Below, piece by piece: positions 37,561 through 48,196 of a stretch of DNA of 64,000 nt (its first letter is position 1; every line of letters starts with the position of its first letter). The notes beneath the pieces were generated by a model. That model saw only the letters and a program-made list of their open reading frames with translations. It had not been told where the DNA came from and did no database searches. Where the stretch lies: contig JAMXBD010000636.1 in assembly GCA_024138025.1 (NCBI GenBank), forward strand, positions 124,001 through 188,000, written 5' to 3'. The position numbers and the translations under genes are program-made. This DNA is from Combretum micranthum (lineage: Eukaryota; Streptophyta; Magnoliopsida; Myrtales; Combretaceae).

Positions 37561-37860
37561 CACGTGTGAAAGAAAGGAAAGTTCAAATAACTCAAACCCT
37601 TTACCACAAAAACTAATTAAATAAAAAAGTCAACCCTTAGATAGCTAGTGGGGTGAGGAATAAAATGATCTCTTAAACACATATAAGCCGCTGGTCGTTT
37701 CTAGCACATGAAACTTAAACATCTTAGATTAAAACGTCAAAAGAACTTATCTATTTCTATCATATTCAACATTTTATTTCATAATTTTCTAGTCAATAAT
37801 GTGGGTGACTTGGATCCTCTGGTTGAGTCTACCTTGTGCGATTCCCAACATCCTATAAAT
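37561..37860 (+). promoter_or_regulatory. Upstream region of BBE-1 with G-box and TATA box
   Basis: CACGTG (G-box core) lies at 37561-37566. AAAGTCAACCC, containing a reversed TTGAC W-box core, lies near 37627-37637. TATAAAT at 37854-37860 is 73 bp before the start codon, suggesting transcription starts near 37885-37890. These motifs are short and their use is not shown. Confidence 0.45.
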
Positions 37861-37932
37861 TCTCATATCTACAACAAGATTTTAATCACATTAAAACACA
37901 AAACATAAACTACTCTTACATTCACCACGAAA

Positions 37933-39558
37933 ATGGGAATTCATAGCAATACAAGTAGGTTTGTTCCATTATTTTTGGCAGCTTTCTTGATATTGGCTCA
38001 ATGTTCAAGTGCTGCTTTTGTTAATACCACTAAAACTGAAACTGAAACCTTGGTTGAATGTTTGATAGACAATTCTCATCCATCCTATCCTGCTTCATCA
38101 GCAATATACACAAAGAATAATGCTTCTTACACAACAGTTCTTCAATCCTACATAAAAAACCTAAGATTCAACACTACTACCACCCCGAAACCATTCCTGA
38201 TTCTCACCGCATTTCACGAATCACACGTTCAATCCGCAGTCTTTTGCGCTCAAAAGAATGGGATTCTGATGAAAATCCGAAGTGGCGGCCATGACTACGA
38301 GGGCATATCCTATGCAGCCTTATCCAAGGTCCCATTCATCATACTAGACATGTCCAATTTCCGAAAAATCAGTGTTGACATTGAGACCGAAACGGCTTGG
38401 GTCCAAGCAGGGGCTACTCTCGGCGAAGTTTACTATAAAATCGCCCAGAAGAGTAGAACGCATGGCTTTCCTGGTGGGGTTGGTCCGACAGTAGGTGTAG
38501 GTGGACATTTACGCGGAGGAGGGTATGGCAACATGATGAGGAAATACGGGCTTTCGGTCGATAATATTGTCGATGCCCTCATGGTTGACGTAAACGGAAG
38601 ACTTTTGGATAGAGAATCCATGGGTGAGGACCTGTTTTGGGCAATCCGAGGTGGTGGAGGAGGTAGTTTTGGTGTTATTTTGGCCTATCAGATCAACCTT
38701 GTTAGAGTTCCTGAAATTGTGACTGTTTTCAATGTCCAAAGAACAAAGCAAAATGCCACTGATGTTGCCTATAAGTGGCAATTTGTTGCTCCTGAAATAA
38801 ATAATGACCTCTTCATGAGGCTCATAATGGATGTCAATGGAACTCAAAGTGGCGAAAAGACGATTCGAGCATCTGTTCTCTCTCTTTTCCTAGGAAACCC
38901 TTCCAGGTTACTTTCTATAGCGAACCAGAAGTTTCCTGAGTTGGGATTGCAGAGATCAGATTGTACCGAAATGAGTTGGGCCGAATCGACTCTCTATTAC
39001 TCAAATTACCCAAAAGGTACACCGGTAAAAACATTGCGCTACCGGGGGTCACAGAATCTCACACACCTGAAGCGAAAATCGGATTATGTCAAAGAGCCAA
39101 TTCCTAGAGAAGGTTTGGAGCTCATATGGAAAAAGATGATTGAACTCCAAACGCCAGTTCTAAAGTTCAATCCTTATGGAGGAAAGATGGCTGAGGTCTC
39201 GGAATCAGCAACACCATTCCCACATAGAGCAGGGAACCTGTGGAAGATTCAGTATTGTACTGACTGGAAAGAAGATGGTGAAGAAGCAGCCAATTACCAT
39301 ATAGGCTTGACAAGGCAGCTTTATGATTTCATGACACCTTATGTGTCCAAGAATCCTAGAGAAGCTTATCTTAACTATATAGACTTGGATTTGGGGATAA
39401 ACCATAATGGGAAGGGAAGCTATCTAGAAGGTTTGGTTTATGGTGTCAAGTACTTCAAGGGGAATTTTAACAGGTTGGTTCAAATTAAAACCAAGGTGGA
39501 TCCAGGCAATTTCTTCAGAAGTGAACAGGGTATTCCTACTTTTCCACGGAAAAAGTGA
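37933..39558 (+). CDS. BBE-like FAD-linked oxidoreductase (reticuline-oxidase-like), intact
   Basis: A single-exon gene of 541 codons, the usual family length. Residues 1-28 form a signal peptide (hydrophobic FVPLFLAAFLILAQ, likely cut near SSA-A), so the enzyme should be secreted or enter the vacuolar route. The FAD-binding domain covers about residues 80-255 and the BBE C-terminal domain about 475-535. Visible residues: RSGGHDYEG with His120 (8-alpha-histidyl FAD link) and Tyr122; KIQY with Lys438 and Gln440; Tyr482 in YLNY; the Cys43/Cys105 disulfide pair. The second flavin link, the cysteine of the usual G-x-C-P-T-V-G motif, is replaced by Gly184 (codon GGT, 38482-38484). The usual NYRDLD is NYIDLD (Ile483). 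Relatives oxidise alkaloids, cannabinoid precursors, carbohydrates or monolignols. The Lys/Gln/Tyr set recalls the Arabidopsis BBE-like monolignol/sugar oxidases, but the substrate cannot be told from sequence. The ATG context AAAATGG and the signal peptide support this start. Confidence 0.93.
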   Translation: MGIHSNTSRFVPLFLAAFLILAQCSSAAFVNTTKTETETLVECLIDNSHPSYPASSAIYTKNNASYTTVLQSYIKNLRFNTTTTPKPFLILTAFHESHVQSAVFCAQKNGILMKIRSGGHDYEGISYAALSKVPFIILDMSNFRKISVDIETETAWVQAGATLGEVYYKIAQKSRTHGFPGGVGPTVGVGGHLRGGGYGNMMRKYGLSVDNIVDALMVDVNGRLLDRESMGEDLFWAIRGGGGGSFGVILAYQINLVRVPEIVTVFNVQRTKQNATDVAYKWQFVAPEINNDLFMRLIMDVNGTQSGEKTIRASVLSLFLGNPSRLLSIANQKFPELGLQRSDCTEMSWAESTLYYSNYPKGTPVKTLRYRGSQNLTHLKRKSDYVKEPIPREGLELIWKKMIELQTPVLKFNPYGGKMAEVSESATPFPHRAGNLWKIQYCTDWKEDGEEAANYHIGLTRQLYDFMTPYVSKNPREAYLNYIDLDLGINHNGKGSYLEGLVYGVKYFKGNFNRLVQIKTKVDPGNFFRSEQGIPTFPRKK

Positions 39559-39652
39559 GTGGTGGATAGAGATTCTATTTTACCAGCTTTAGTCATATAC
39601 CTACTGGTTTGAGTTTGTTTATTTGATAAATTAAGAAATTGTATTTGGTTTA

Positions 39653-39658
39653 AATAAA
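39653..39658 (+). terminator. Polyadenylation signal of BBE-1
   Basis: AATAAA, 95 bp after the stop codon (TGA, 39556-39558), within a T-rich/A-rich 3' UTR. Confidence 0.5.
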
Positions 39659-40090
39659 GCAATATCTGCTAAAGAAAAAGGGAAAATGTAAAGTTGTTCT
39701 CAATATGTAGTTGTTATGAGCACTTGTGTACATAAAATTATAATGAAATAGAAGATTAAATAATTACTAGAATCCAACAATTTTCAATCACTAATGATTA
39801 GATTTTTCACAAAATATAAACATACTTTTAAACTAGAGGATGGGAATGGAATCATAGTTTCCAAGGAGTGGCTTAACTTCCCCGTAACTTTTAAAAATAT
39901 AATTTGCATCCAAAGGTGAATGGGTGACTCTACTGGAACTTATATCCATTGTAGGTGACAAAGGTCACAAGGATGGTTTCAACAGAATATTTTTTAACAT
40001 GCTCCTTAGAGTACAAATATTGCATCTCCGTACTTTAATGCCACATTTGGCATAAATAATGATTTAGAAAGAAATAAACTGAAATGGAGC

Positions 40091-40303
40091 AAAAATGAAT
40101 GAAATCACAATGAAATTAAAAAAAAAAAAAATCATTCTTATGTTTAGAAAAATCCATTAAATCAGTTCATCACATTTTTATAATATGTTTGCTTATAAAA
40201 AAATGAATGAAATCACGATGAAATTAAAAAAAAAAAATCATTCTTATGTTTAGAAAAATCCATTAAATCAGTCGATTATGTTTTTATAATAAGTTTGCTT
40301 ATA
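40091..40303. repeat. Two-unit tandem duplication, unit about 106 bp
   Basis: Units at about 40091-40197 and 40198-40303 share ATGAATGAAATCAC, a poly-A run, ATCATTCTTATGTTTAG and AAATCCATTAAATCAG, with a few substitutions (for example CAATG versus CGATG). Confidence 0.8.
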
Positions 40304-40894
40304 TCACTTTTGAAATAAAATAGAATGTGTATTTGATAGTTTTTTTCAACAATGCCCTTAATTTGTTGATAAAATAAATATACACAACATCAATAGGTTA
40401 AAAAGCAAACATACGTTAATAAGGTTGATGGAATAAAATGTGATTCTATTCCATCAAAACTTGAATTGTATTCCATTTTTAAGTCAAAATTATCATTTCT
40501 TAGAAATTGCAATTTTGACATTTAAAAGTACTTCCAAATATAAAAATGAGTTATAAAACATCTTGTAGTCAACTTATAAAATATTTAACTTGGATTCAAG
40601 CTAGGTTTGCATTGGTTAACCAGGTTAAATTTTGCTAACTGTAGAAGATGGTCTAGAATAACAGTCGGCTATCCTAGTTCAGCTGATTTCTGGTCATTCC
40701 AACAACTATCAGGTTGGCTAGGGAATTTTCCTATGTTGGCCTGTCCTACTCTTGGACAATTTTTCAACTTTTCATCCCATGATCTTTTTCTTCTAGGTTT
40801 CATGTATTTCCGGTTTAAATTCACGATCTTCATTTCAAAACCATATTTAAAATTGACCTTTTAATTAATTTTCCTATTCCAAATGATTTTCCAG

Positions 40895-40965
40895 TCTAGT
40901 AGCATCTCTCTTGATCTCTTAAGTGAGAGGTTTTAAGTTCGATTACCGCCTCTCCTATTGTAATG
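40895..40965 (+). repeat. Possible tRNA-derived SINE fragment
   Basis: AGTAGCATCTCTCTTGATCT followed by AGTTCGATTACCGCCTCTCC resembles degraded A- and B-box regions (B box near AGTTCGATTACC) in the right order. It is too short and diverged to fold as a tRNA gene. Confidence 0.25.
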
Positions 40966-43561
40966 GCTAAAAAGAAAAAAAAATAACGTTCCTATTATTG
41001 GAGGAAAATCGCTTTCTTATTAGATTTAGATGACATCCTATAATCAAGAATAACTTCATGAAATTCGCAATTTTAGGATTCAGCACCGTTATCATGTAAA
41101 CAATTTTATAAGGTCCTTCTATAAAAGACTTATAATATGGTGGGATTTAGATTTTTTCATAGATTCGTTATGCAAGCAAATTTCGTTATTAATTTAAACA
41201 AGATTAGAGTCCCAAAATCATTGTATGGATCCCTAGGTCATAACATAGATTCATCCCATAAGAAATCAATATGCGGAACATCACAAGATCTAAGATAGAT
41301 CCTTACCACACTCATTAACTTTTCATTTTATTTTGATATTCATAATTTTCTATCTACAAACATCATAGTGTTATCTATAAATCGCAAGAACAATAATGAA
41401 AGATTATGGAGTTGTCTTATTGTGTAAGAGTAATCTTAAGAATCTAAGGTTTGAGAAGGAAAGTTGTATTCTTTTGAATTTAAAAGGGAAAAAAAAAAGG
41501 AATTAGATGACTATTTGCATGAAAAAGAGGGCTTAGGACCATTTATTCAAATATCCTTGCTTTAAATTTATATTTTTTTATGCAAGAAAATCATGTAATT
41601 TCATAATTGAGCAATGAGATGTCTTCTAAGCCGGAATGTCGCTGATCATTTCAAAAAGATTGAAACTTGCGTCTAGCTTTAAAAATTAATCCACTATCAT
41701 TGAAAATTATCATCATATTTGATGTTTGGGAATTTTGTGCTTACTTTTCTAACATACAATGGATAAAATTTTGAAATATTGATCCTGTAACAAATTTCAT
41801 CACTAACATCTTTTTCAATTAGAGGTAAACATTATCATGGGTTGGTTCCAACATGAAATTGGACTGCCAACACTAGACTGGAATAGGCCCAAAACCCACT
41901 AGCTCTTATCGCAGAGCGATTCCAATAGGAAAACTATGAGGAATTGTTCGTTGCTCAACCACCAATCAAAATGTAGCTCAAAAACTGGATAGCCTGATAG
42001 TCTGGTGGTTCAAAAAAAAAAAAAAAACAGAAATCCAAACCAACCAATTTCTTCATGTGACTATACAACATTTCACTTTTTTTGGTAATTGAAACTTGAT
42101 TGTAAGCAAACTAAATATGTTTGTAGTGGAAATTAAATGAAAGGAGAGAAGGAAAATAAAAATTCAATCTTTAAGTAAATCTCAAAATGATTTTGAACAA
42201 ATTAGCTATAAAAGGAGCTATTGTGAATCTTAAGAGAGAGAAGAAGCAAATAGGTGCACATGACATGGCATTTCCATGATTATTGAATATATTTTTTTAT
42301 GCATCGTCCTAACTATCTAATATCTATAATGTTATTTCTTCTTCATTTTTTTTTTTTTCATTTTTATTGATCGAATATGTAAAATCTTTACGGTGATAAT
42401 AACCAAAATGACAAAGCATATTCTCAATTAGATCTATTATTGTGATTGATGACAGTTAAGAGTCTGATAGCAAAAATCCTTTTTAAGTGTATTGTCTAAC
42501 TCCGAGTGTTAGAATGTACTTGAACTGTTATTTACAGCCTTATTATCTGATTTGTTAACTTTTTTGGGAACGAATGCCCTCAATATGATTTTTACATGGT
42601 TTATATTATGGAGAAGAGAAGTATAGGTTATTTAAATGAGTTGGGTTTTTGGATTTTAATAAATGAAAAATAAAAATATGTAGATAAGGTTAGGGAAAAT
42701 TCAATTGCTGCCATTAAACCAATGGTATGGGCAACTATCAGAAGATCATTGGGACCGCAAGCCCATGTAGGGGAAGGCTGCTGAATGCTCCCGATCGAAG
42801 TCTGCAGTGGACCATCTTTTTATTTTATATTCTTGAGGTCCATACCAACCTAGAGCCAGGTATCCATCGGACCATGCGTATGCTGGAAATAAAATTGTTA
42901 TTTTTGTAATCCCCCAAATTTTACGTAACCTGATTTTAACAAATACTAAAAATGTAATTTAGAATTAGATAGAATATTTGGAACAAGTAGTAAAAATCAC
43001 TCCAATTTTTTTTTTTTCGATTTAAAAATGTTAAAGTGTGAATGAATTTAATTATAATTAGAAAGATTAAAATCATTACTATAAATTCCTGAATAAAAAT
43101 TTCCTTGACCCGAATAGATACCAAAAACGAGATTTCGTATCTGAAACTAATAATTCACTATATAATTAGAAGTGCCTTAAAATTTTCAAACCCGATAAAA
43201 TAAAATTTATTAATATAGCTTATCGGTATAAAACAATAATTCAAAAAGGAATTATTAAGATTATAAATATATATATAGAAATTAATACTGAACAATAATC
43301 ATCAATCTAGATCTAAAAAGAAAATTTCAAAACCGTTGTTATAATTATTAGGCAATTCTGTAGTTATTAAGACTTAGTTATAACTTAATCACGTAAGTTA
43401 AATACTAAAAATAATTAATCGTGTGAATTAAAAATTTGTTTATACAAACAATCTAGAATTTATTTTGGAACTTAGATAATTTTACTCCGATAAAACTCTT
43501 ATCTAACCACTATAAGTATATGTTATAAATTAATGTTGGTTAAGTTATATTTTAGTTAACC

Positions 43562-43587
43562 AATAATAATAATAATAATAATAATAA
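43562..43587. repeat. (AAT)n microsatellite in the solo LTR
   Basis: About eight AAT units, homologous in position to the (ATT)n tract at 31970-32006 of the reversed copy. Confidence 0.8.
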
Positions 43588-46500
43588 GGTCCGGAGTAGA
43601 ATTTGAAGACAAAGTCTTCACGATTGGGAATTCGCTAGAAAAGTCTTCACGTTGGGAATGGAAATCGTGAGAACATGGACGGCGCGGCAAGTTGGATTTC
43701 CAGCCGCATTCCACGTGCCGACACATCCAATTCTCGCTGGAACAAACGGGATACAATTGTAGAAATTCCTTCACGCTAGAAATAGAGACAAGTCCTCCAC
43801 GCACGCTGGAACTCACGACGATTGGAAGAAGACAAATGCACGTTGAATCGGGTATCACAGACACTGAAGGAATACAGAGGACGCTGCAGTCCATCTCCTT
43901 CGCACAGCAGCAGCCAAGGTAGAAGAAAGGAAATCGTGTGGAACAGAAGACACGAGTAGCAGCTGAACTCCTTCTTCACGCGTAGCAGGGATGATCGAGC
44001 AGCAACTGGCTGGCACGCACGGACGAGCAACATCCCACACACACCTCCCACACACGAGCAGCTGAGACAGAGCCTTCACGTGGGCAGCAAGAGAGGACCG
44101 AGACTTATTTTCAAGCATGACAGTAGGCGACACGCAAACAGCAGCAGACTGACACCCTCAAGCACGCACAATTCTCCACGAAACAGAGGATGAGTCAGCT
44201 GATCGTGCTAGAACAGGAAGTCTTCACGTACAGGATGCCTCCACAAGCAGCCAAATTCAAAACCTTCGGCTGTAATTCACGTCCAGAATTCACTTGGGAA
44301 CAGAGGAAACGACTTCATCTTGGAATGTGCTGGAGCGTAATTAAGAGAACATATGGGAAACAGAGCACACGAACAGAGCAAATTACAGCTGCTTCATGTC
44401 CAACTTTGATCCAACTTTGAGCTCCAATATTCAATATGAAAATGACATATAGCCCAATACAAACACTCTACATGTAATCAACATTTAATGATAAGAATTT
44501 CAACTCAAAAATGCAACCAAAACAGATCCAAATCTGCCTAGAAAAGTCCAAACCAACAGTTGCAGCAGGAGGAAATCCACCAAATAAACTGCAGCAGAAA
44601 ACTTAGAATTTAGCCTCTGTTTTCACACGAATTTTGACCCGATTTTTTTTGCAACATGAGCCTTATTTTACACACATAAAAAACATTAATTAACTACCAA
44701 ACAACCACATTTAATTCCCCTTGAAATTAGCCACAAATTTCATACAAATTCATCAAAAATTCAACCCCAAATTCGCATGAAATTTCTACTCGAGAATAAA
44801 CAGTTGGAATTTGAATTTTTCCAAGTCCAAAACACCCTGCCATGTACCTAAATCTTAGCCTAACATTTGTATACATATATAAGCTTAAGCTAGCTACAAA
44901 ACCAACTCAAAATCTCTCCAAACACAATCCAAAATTCTGCTCTAAACAACCACCACGAATTTCATATACACCTTCCATGCTCACTTGAAACTGTTTCAAC
45001 ACTCCAAAAACAAAGTGTATCTCTTATCTATATCCTATAGCACTCCCAAACGTCAATACTCATCAACCAAAATCAAACCCACTTTAACTAAACAACATCA
45101 AAGAACAAGCTAGATAGCCTTGGTTCATCATAGATTCAAGTTGGAATCTAGACACAACAAGGTAAGAAAATCAAATAAGATATAGATGTTAGTTTGGCTA
45201 GATTAGTTTATCCTTAGTTACTCATCTTCTTAACTTCTTCTTTAGATCATTATTTTATCAAGGAGGAGGACTCAAACCCATCTACGATCCAAACAAGGTA
45301 AGAATTACAATAAGTTCAATATTCATTATGTTGCTTTATAGGAAATTGTCTTATAAACATATCAAGAGAATCTAATAGTATATTTATGTTATTTAGACTA
45401 TTTAGTATATAAATACATCAACTTGAAGATTTATAAGTGTGGAAATTCAATTCATAGAAAGGAAGAACCAAAACTACACTTAAAACTACAACAAGCTATA
45501 TTAAACTTTGAATAACTCATGTAGACAGTTGGAAAGAATGAATAAACTGTATTGATATGTTTGTTTAAAGCCAAAAGCGACCCCACCAATGGAAAGAACA
45601 CGAAAAATCCTATGAAATCAACTACTTATTTGTAATAAACGGATAAGAAACGGATTAGATATTACAAAACAAAAATGAAAAACATGCTGCCAGATTTTTA
45701 CGAACAGCACGGGCTGTTCTTGCCTTTTTTGTCCCTTAATGATTTTTTTGATAAAAATAGTACCACATGGATTGTACTCGAAAATACTATGAAAACGAAT
45801 ATTTATTGTTGAAAACGATTAGAACGAGTTAGAATCTGATCAAAACAAGTCTTGACTACAATTGTTAGGATTCACTTGAAATTAACGCATGTATTTCATA
45901 AAATTTTTAAAAAAAAATGTACAAATGTTTTTCTTGAAAATAATTCCATACTATAAAGTACTCTTTGAGTACTATCAAATCGACTATTTATCCAACGAAA
46001 TCGGATTAAACGAATAAGAAATCGCAAATAGAAATTCACTTAATTTTCAATCAATAAACTAATACCAAGGTTACTGCTGTTTCTACTAATATAGTTTGAT
46101 TATTACTATTTTATTACTACTGTTTATAATATTCCGTATTATGATATTTTCATCATGAGTCATTAGATTATTTATACTGTTATTTTTACGTTAGGTTACT
46201 ATATTTACATTATCAATAATTCTAATGTTATTTTGCCACTACTATTGTTATTTATTATTATATGAAGATAGTTGCTACTATTATTGTATTTATTACTAAA
46301 TTGATATTAACATTTCACTATATTATTGATAATATTGTAGTATTAACTAATTGTTTTGCATAAAAATAAAATTTAAGTAATAGAAATTGATACATCTACA
46401 TACTATTTTTATAACTTTGAAGTTATAGATACTAGAATATACCCTTAAAATAAATAAAATACCAATTTGAGAGACAGAAAAGGTTAACCAGACAAAGAAT

Positions 46501-47249
46501 TAATAAATAAAATCTTCTACTAAAAGCGGTAGAACTTAAGAAAAGCAAATCCTTTGAATAAAAATATAAATAGCAATTAAAACGAGAGAAACAAATAAAA
46601 CAAAATAACAGATAAATTCTTTCCTATAGAAATTAAAACTTAATAAAATTGTATCAAATACCGATAGGAATAATTAGACACTATGAGGATTCAAATAAAT
46701 TATTTAACGATACAGTATAATATAACGAACATAATTTAATATCCGACGATAGAGATCAACACCTTTAAATTATAGGAAGACTTCTTACAGAATAATCCAA
46801 TAATAAATCTCTGTTATTTCCTTCATAGGAAAATAGATCAATTCCCGGACTGCCAGTAGCTTCTACAACAATTTAGCGAGGACCACAGGTGAGGGAATTC
46901 TGATGATCTACTATTTGCTTGTGATTGCTACTGTTTGCTGTTATGTTGATTGTATTACTTGTATGTGGAATGACTGATTGATGTGAGTGTTAGCATCCGC
47001 ATGATCACCTGCATAAATGGATAAAGATAATTATTCGACTAAACTAATTGGATATACTAGTCGCATGTGCTTGATCCCCTTGTAGGAAATGTCCCAATTT
47101 TGAAATCAAAAGTATTTTGAAACGTAATTTTTTTTAAAGAAATCCGACTTGGAATATTCCAGGTTGCTTTTATATCCTTTAAAAAGGAAGAATTTCTGCT
47201 AAAAGAGTTTATGAGAAGAGCATGGGACATTTCTGAGTATTGTTGTGAC

Positions 47250-47412
47250 AGTGGATGTTGCCTGAATTTGGGTCCACTGGTCACTTGGCGATAGATGTTA
47301 CCTGAGTTTGGGTCTATTCGCCGGATTCACCTTTATAGGTGATGGTTCGTATTGGCAGTAGATGTTACCTGAGTCGGGGTCTACTTGTGCGATTCACCAT
47401 AGATTGGTGATG
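47250..47412 (+). repeat. Three diverged tandem units in the LTR 3' part
   Basis: GTGGATGTTGCCTGAATTTG, ATAGATGTTACCTGAGTTTG and GTAGATGTTACCTGAGTCGG begin at about 47251, 47291 and 47358. Each is followed by GGTCYAYT. The last two also share GATTCACC and GGTGATGG, giving a unit of roughly 40-66 bp. Confidence 0.7.
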
Positions 47413-48196
47413 GATTGTAAGAATGGCCATTAAATTGGCATTATATATATTTAAATATGAACCAGCGTAAATCACGTGAACACGTTGGGGAATATTTGTT
47501 GTTACCAATGGCGGTTAAGCATTTGGTGAGTCTGGATGGACGCAACCACCAGGCAGCCTCGTACGGATAAGGCGAGGTGTCCCATGCGGGTAAGTATGGG
47601 AGACAACTGAAGTGTAGACAGGTAAATCTACATCGTCTATGGTTCCGGACCCCCATAGATGTGTTGCTTGCATTCATCACGTATGCATTCATATTATATG
47701 TAGAAAGATTTGCATGAGTGTATAATTAATGTTTGATAACTTGCGTGACCGGTAGTAGTGAGGAATGAACTCACTGAGCCTGTGGTTCGCTCACCCCCCA
47801 ACAGTTTTTGTGCAGGTTTATTACTAGCTGGGATTGGGCTAGGAATGTGTGAAGAGAGCTTCTCCAACAAACTCTATTGAAGATAGAGATATAGGATATT
47901 ATAAACTTAGAATGTAAATTTTTATATTGTTGAAATTTGTAAGTTGTAGTATGAAACCCAATTTCACTATTTGGTGGGGGATACCGATTCTCTGCGATCT
48001 TGGTGGAAATTGGAAAATAGGATTCCATAGTTGATTTATTGTAATATATTATATCATCTGTATGATAAACTTCTATAAATAATAGAGTCTTGTATACTTT
48101 GACATACAAGACGGCTCTCATGTTACGGGTGCACACGTGATATGATGGCTTTAGATAAATCCTGTTAGGCCCCCAGATTAGAGTCGTGACAATTTT

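Larger units (their letters stand above)
39720..42904. other. Intergenic DNA between BBE-1 and the solo LTR
   Basis: It holds a tandem duplication at 40091-40303 and a possible tRNA-derived SINE fragment at 40895-40965. The segment 41830-42040 has GGTTGGTTCC/AACCAACC words like a degenerate hAT element. The remainder is AT-rich with poly-A/T runs. No gene recognised. Confidence 0.45.
42905..48191 (+). mobile_element. Giant solo LTR, 5,287 bp, forward orientation
   Basis: It starts TGTAATCCCCCAAATTTTAC and ends AGAGTCGTGACA. It is flanked by a perfect 5-bp duplication ATTTT (42900-42904, 48192-48196). It belongs to the same family as the reversed solo LTR at 27858-33314; the terminal blocks align closely over hundreds of bases (for example about 47820-48191 against 27858-28230). 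A TATA-like CATATATAAGC at 44874-44884 followed by CCAACTCAAAATCTCTCC marks a promoter on the + strand. Part of the 3' half (about 46890-47760) is unlike the other copy. It has no internal region or coding capacity. Confidence 0.88.

Noticed and set aside
38433..38847. Minus-strand open frames within BBE-1
   Set aside because: Shadows of the strongly coding + strand; no independent signal.
40895..40965. tRNA gene
   Set aside because: Only a B-box-like word and a weak A-box region are present; no cloverleaf can be drawn. At most a SINE fragment.
43556..44420. Several overlapping short open frames in both strands of the forward solo LTR
   Set aside because: This GC-richer part of the LTR lacks stops by composition; the frames have no domains and are not kept in the reversed copy.
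47250..47412. CRISPR-like or functional tandem array
   Set aside because: Three diverged units inside a plant LTR with irregular spacing; an ordinary LTR tandem repeat.
27858..48191. BBE-1 carried as cargo of one composite element bounded by the two inverted giant LTRs
   Set aside because: Each LTR has its own different 5-bp duplication (GTTTC and ATTTT), so they inserted independently.
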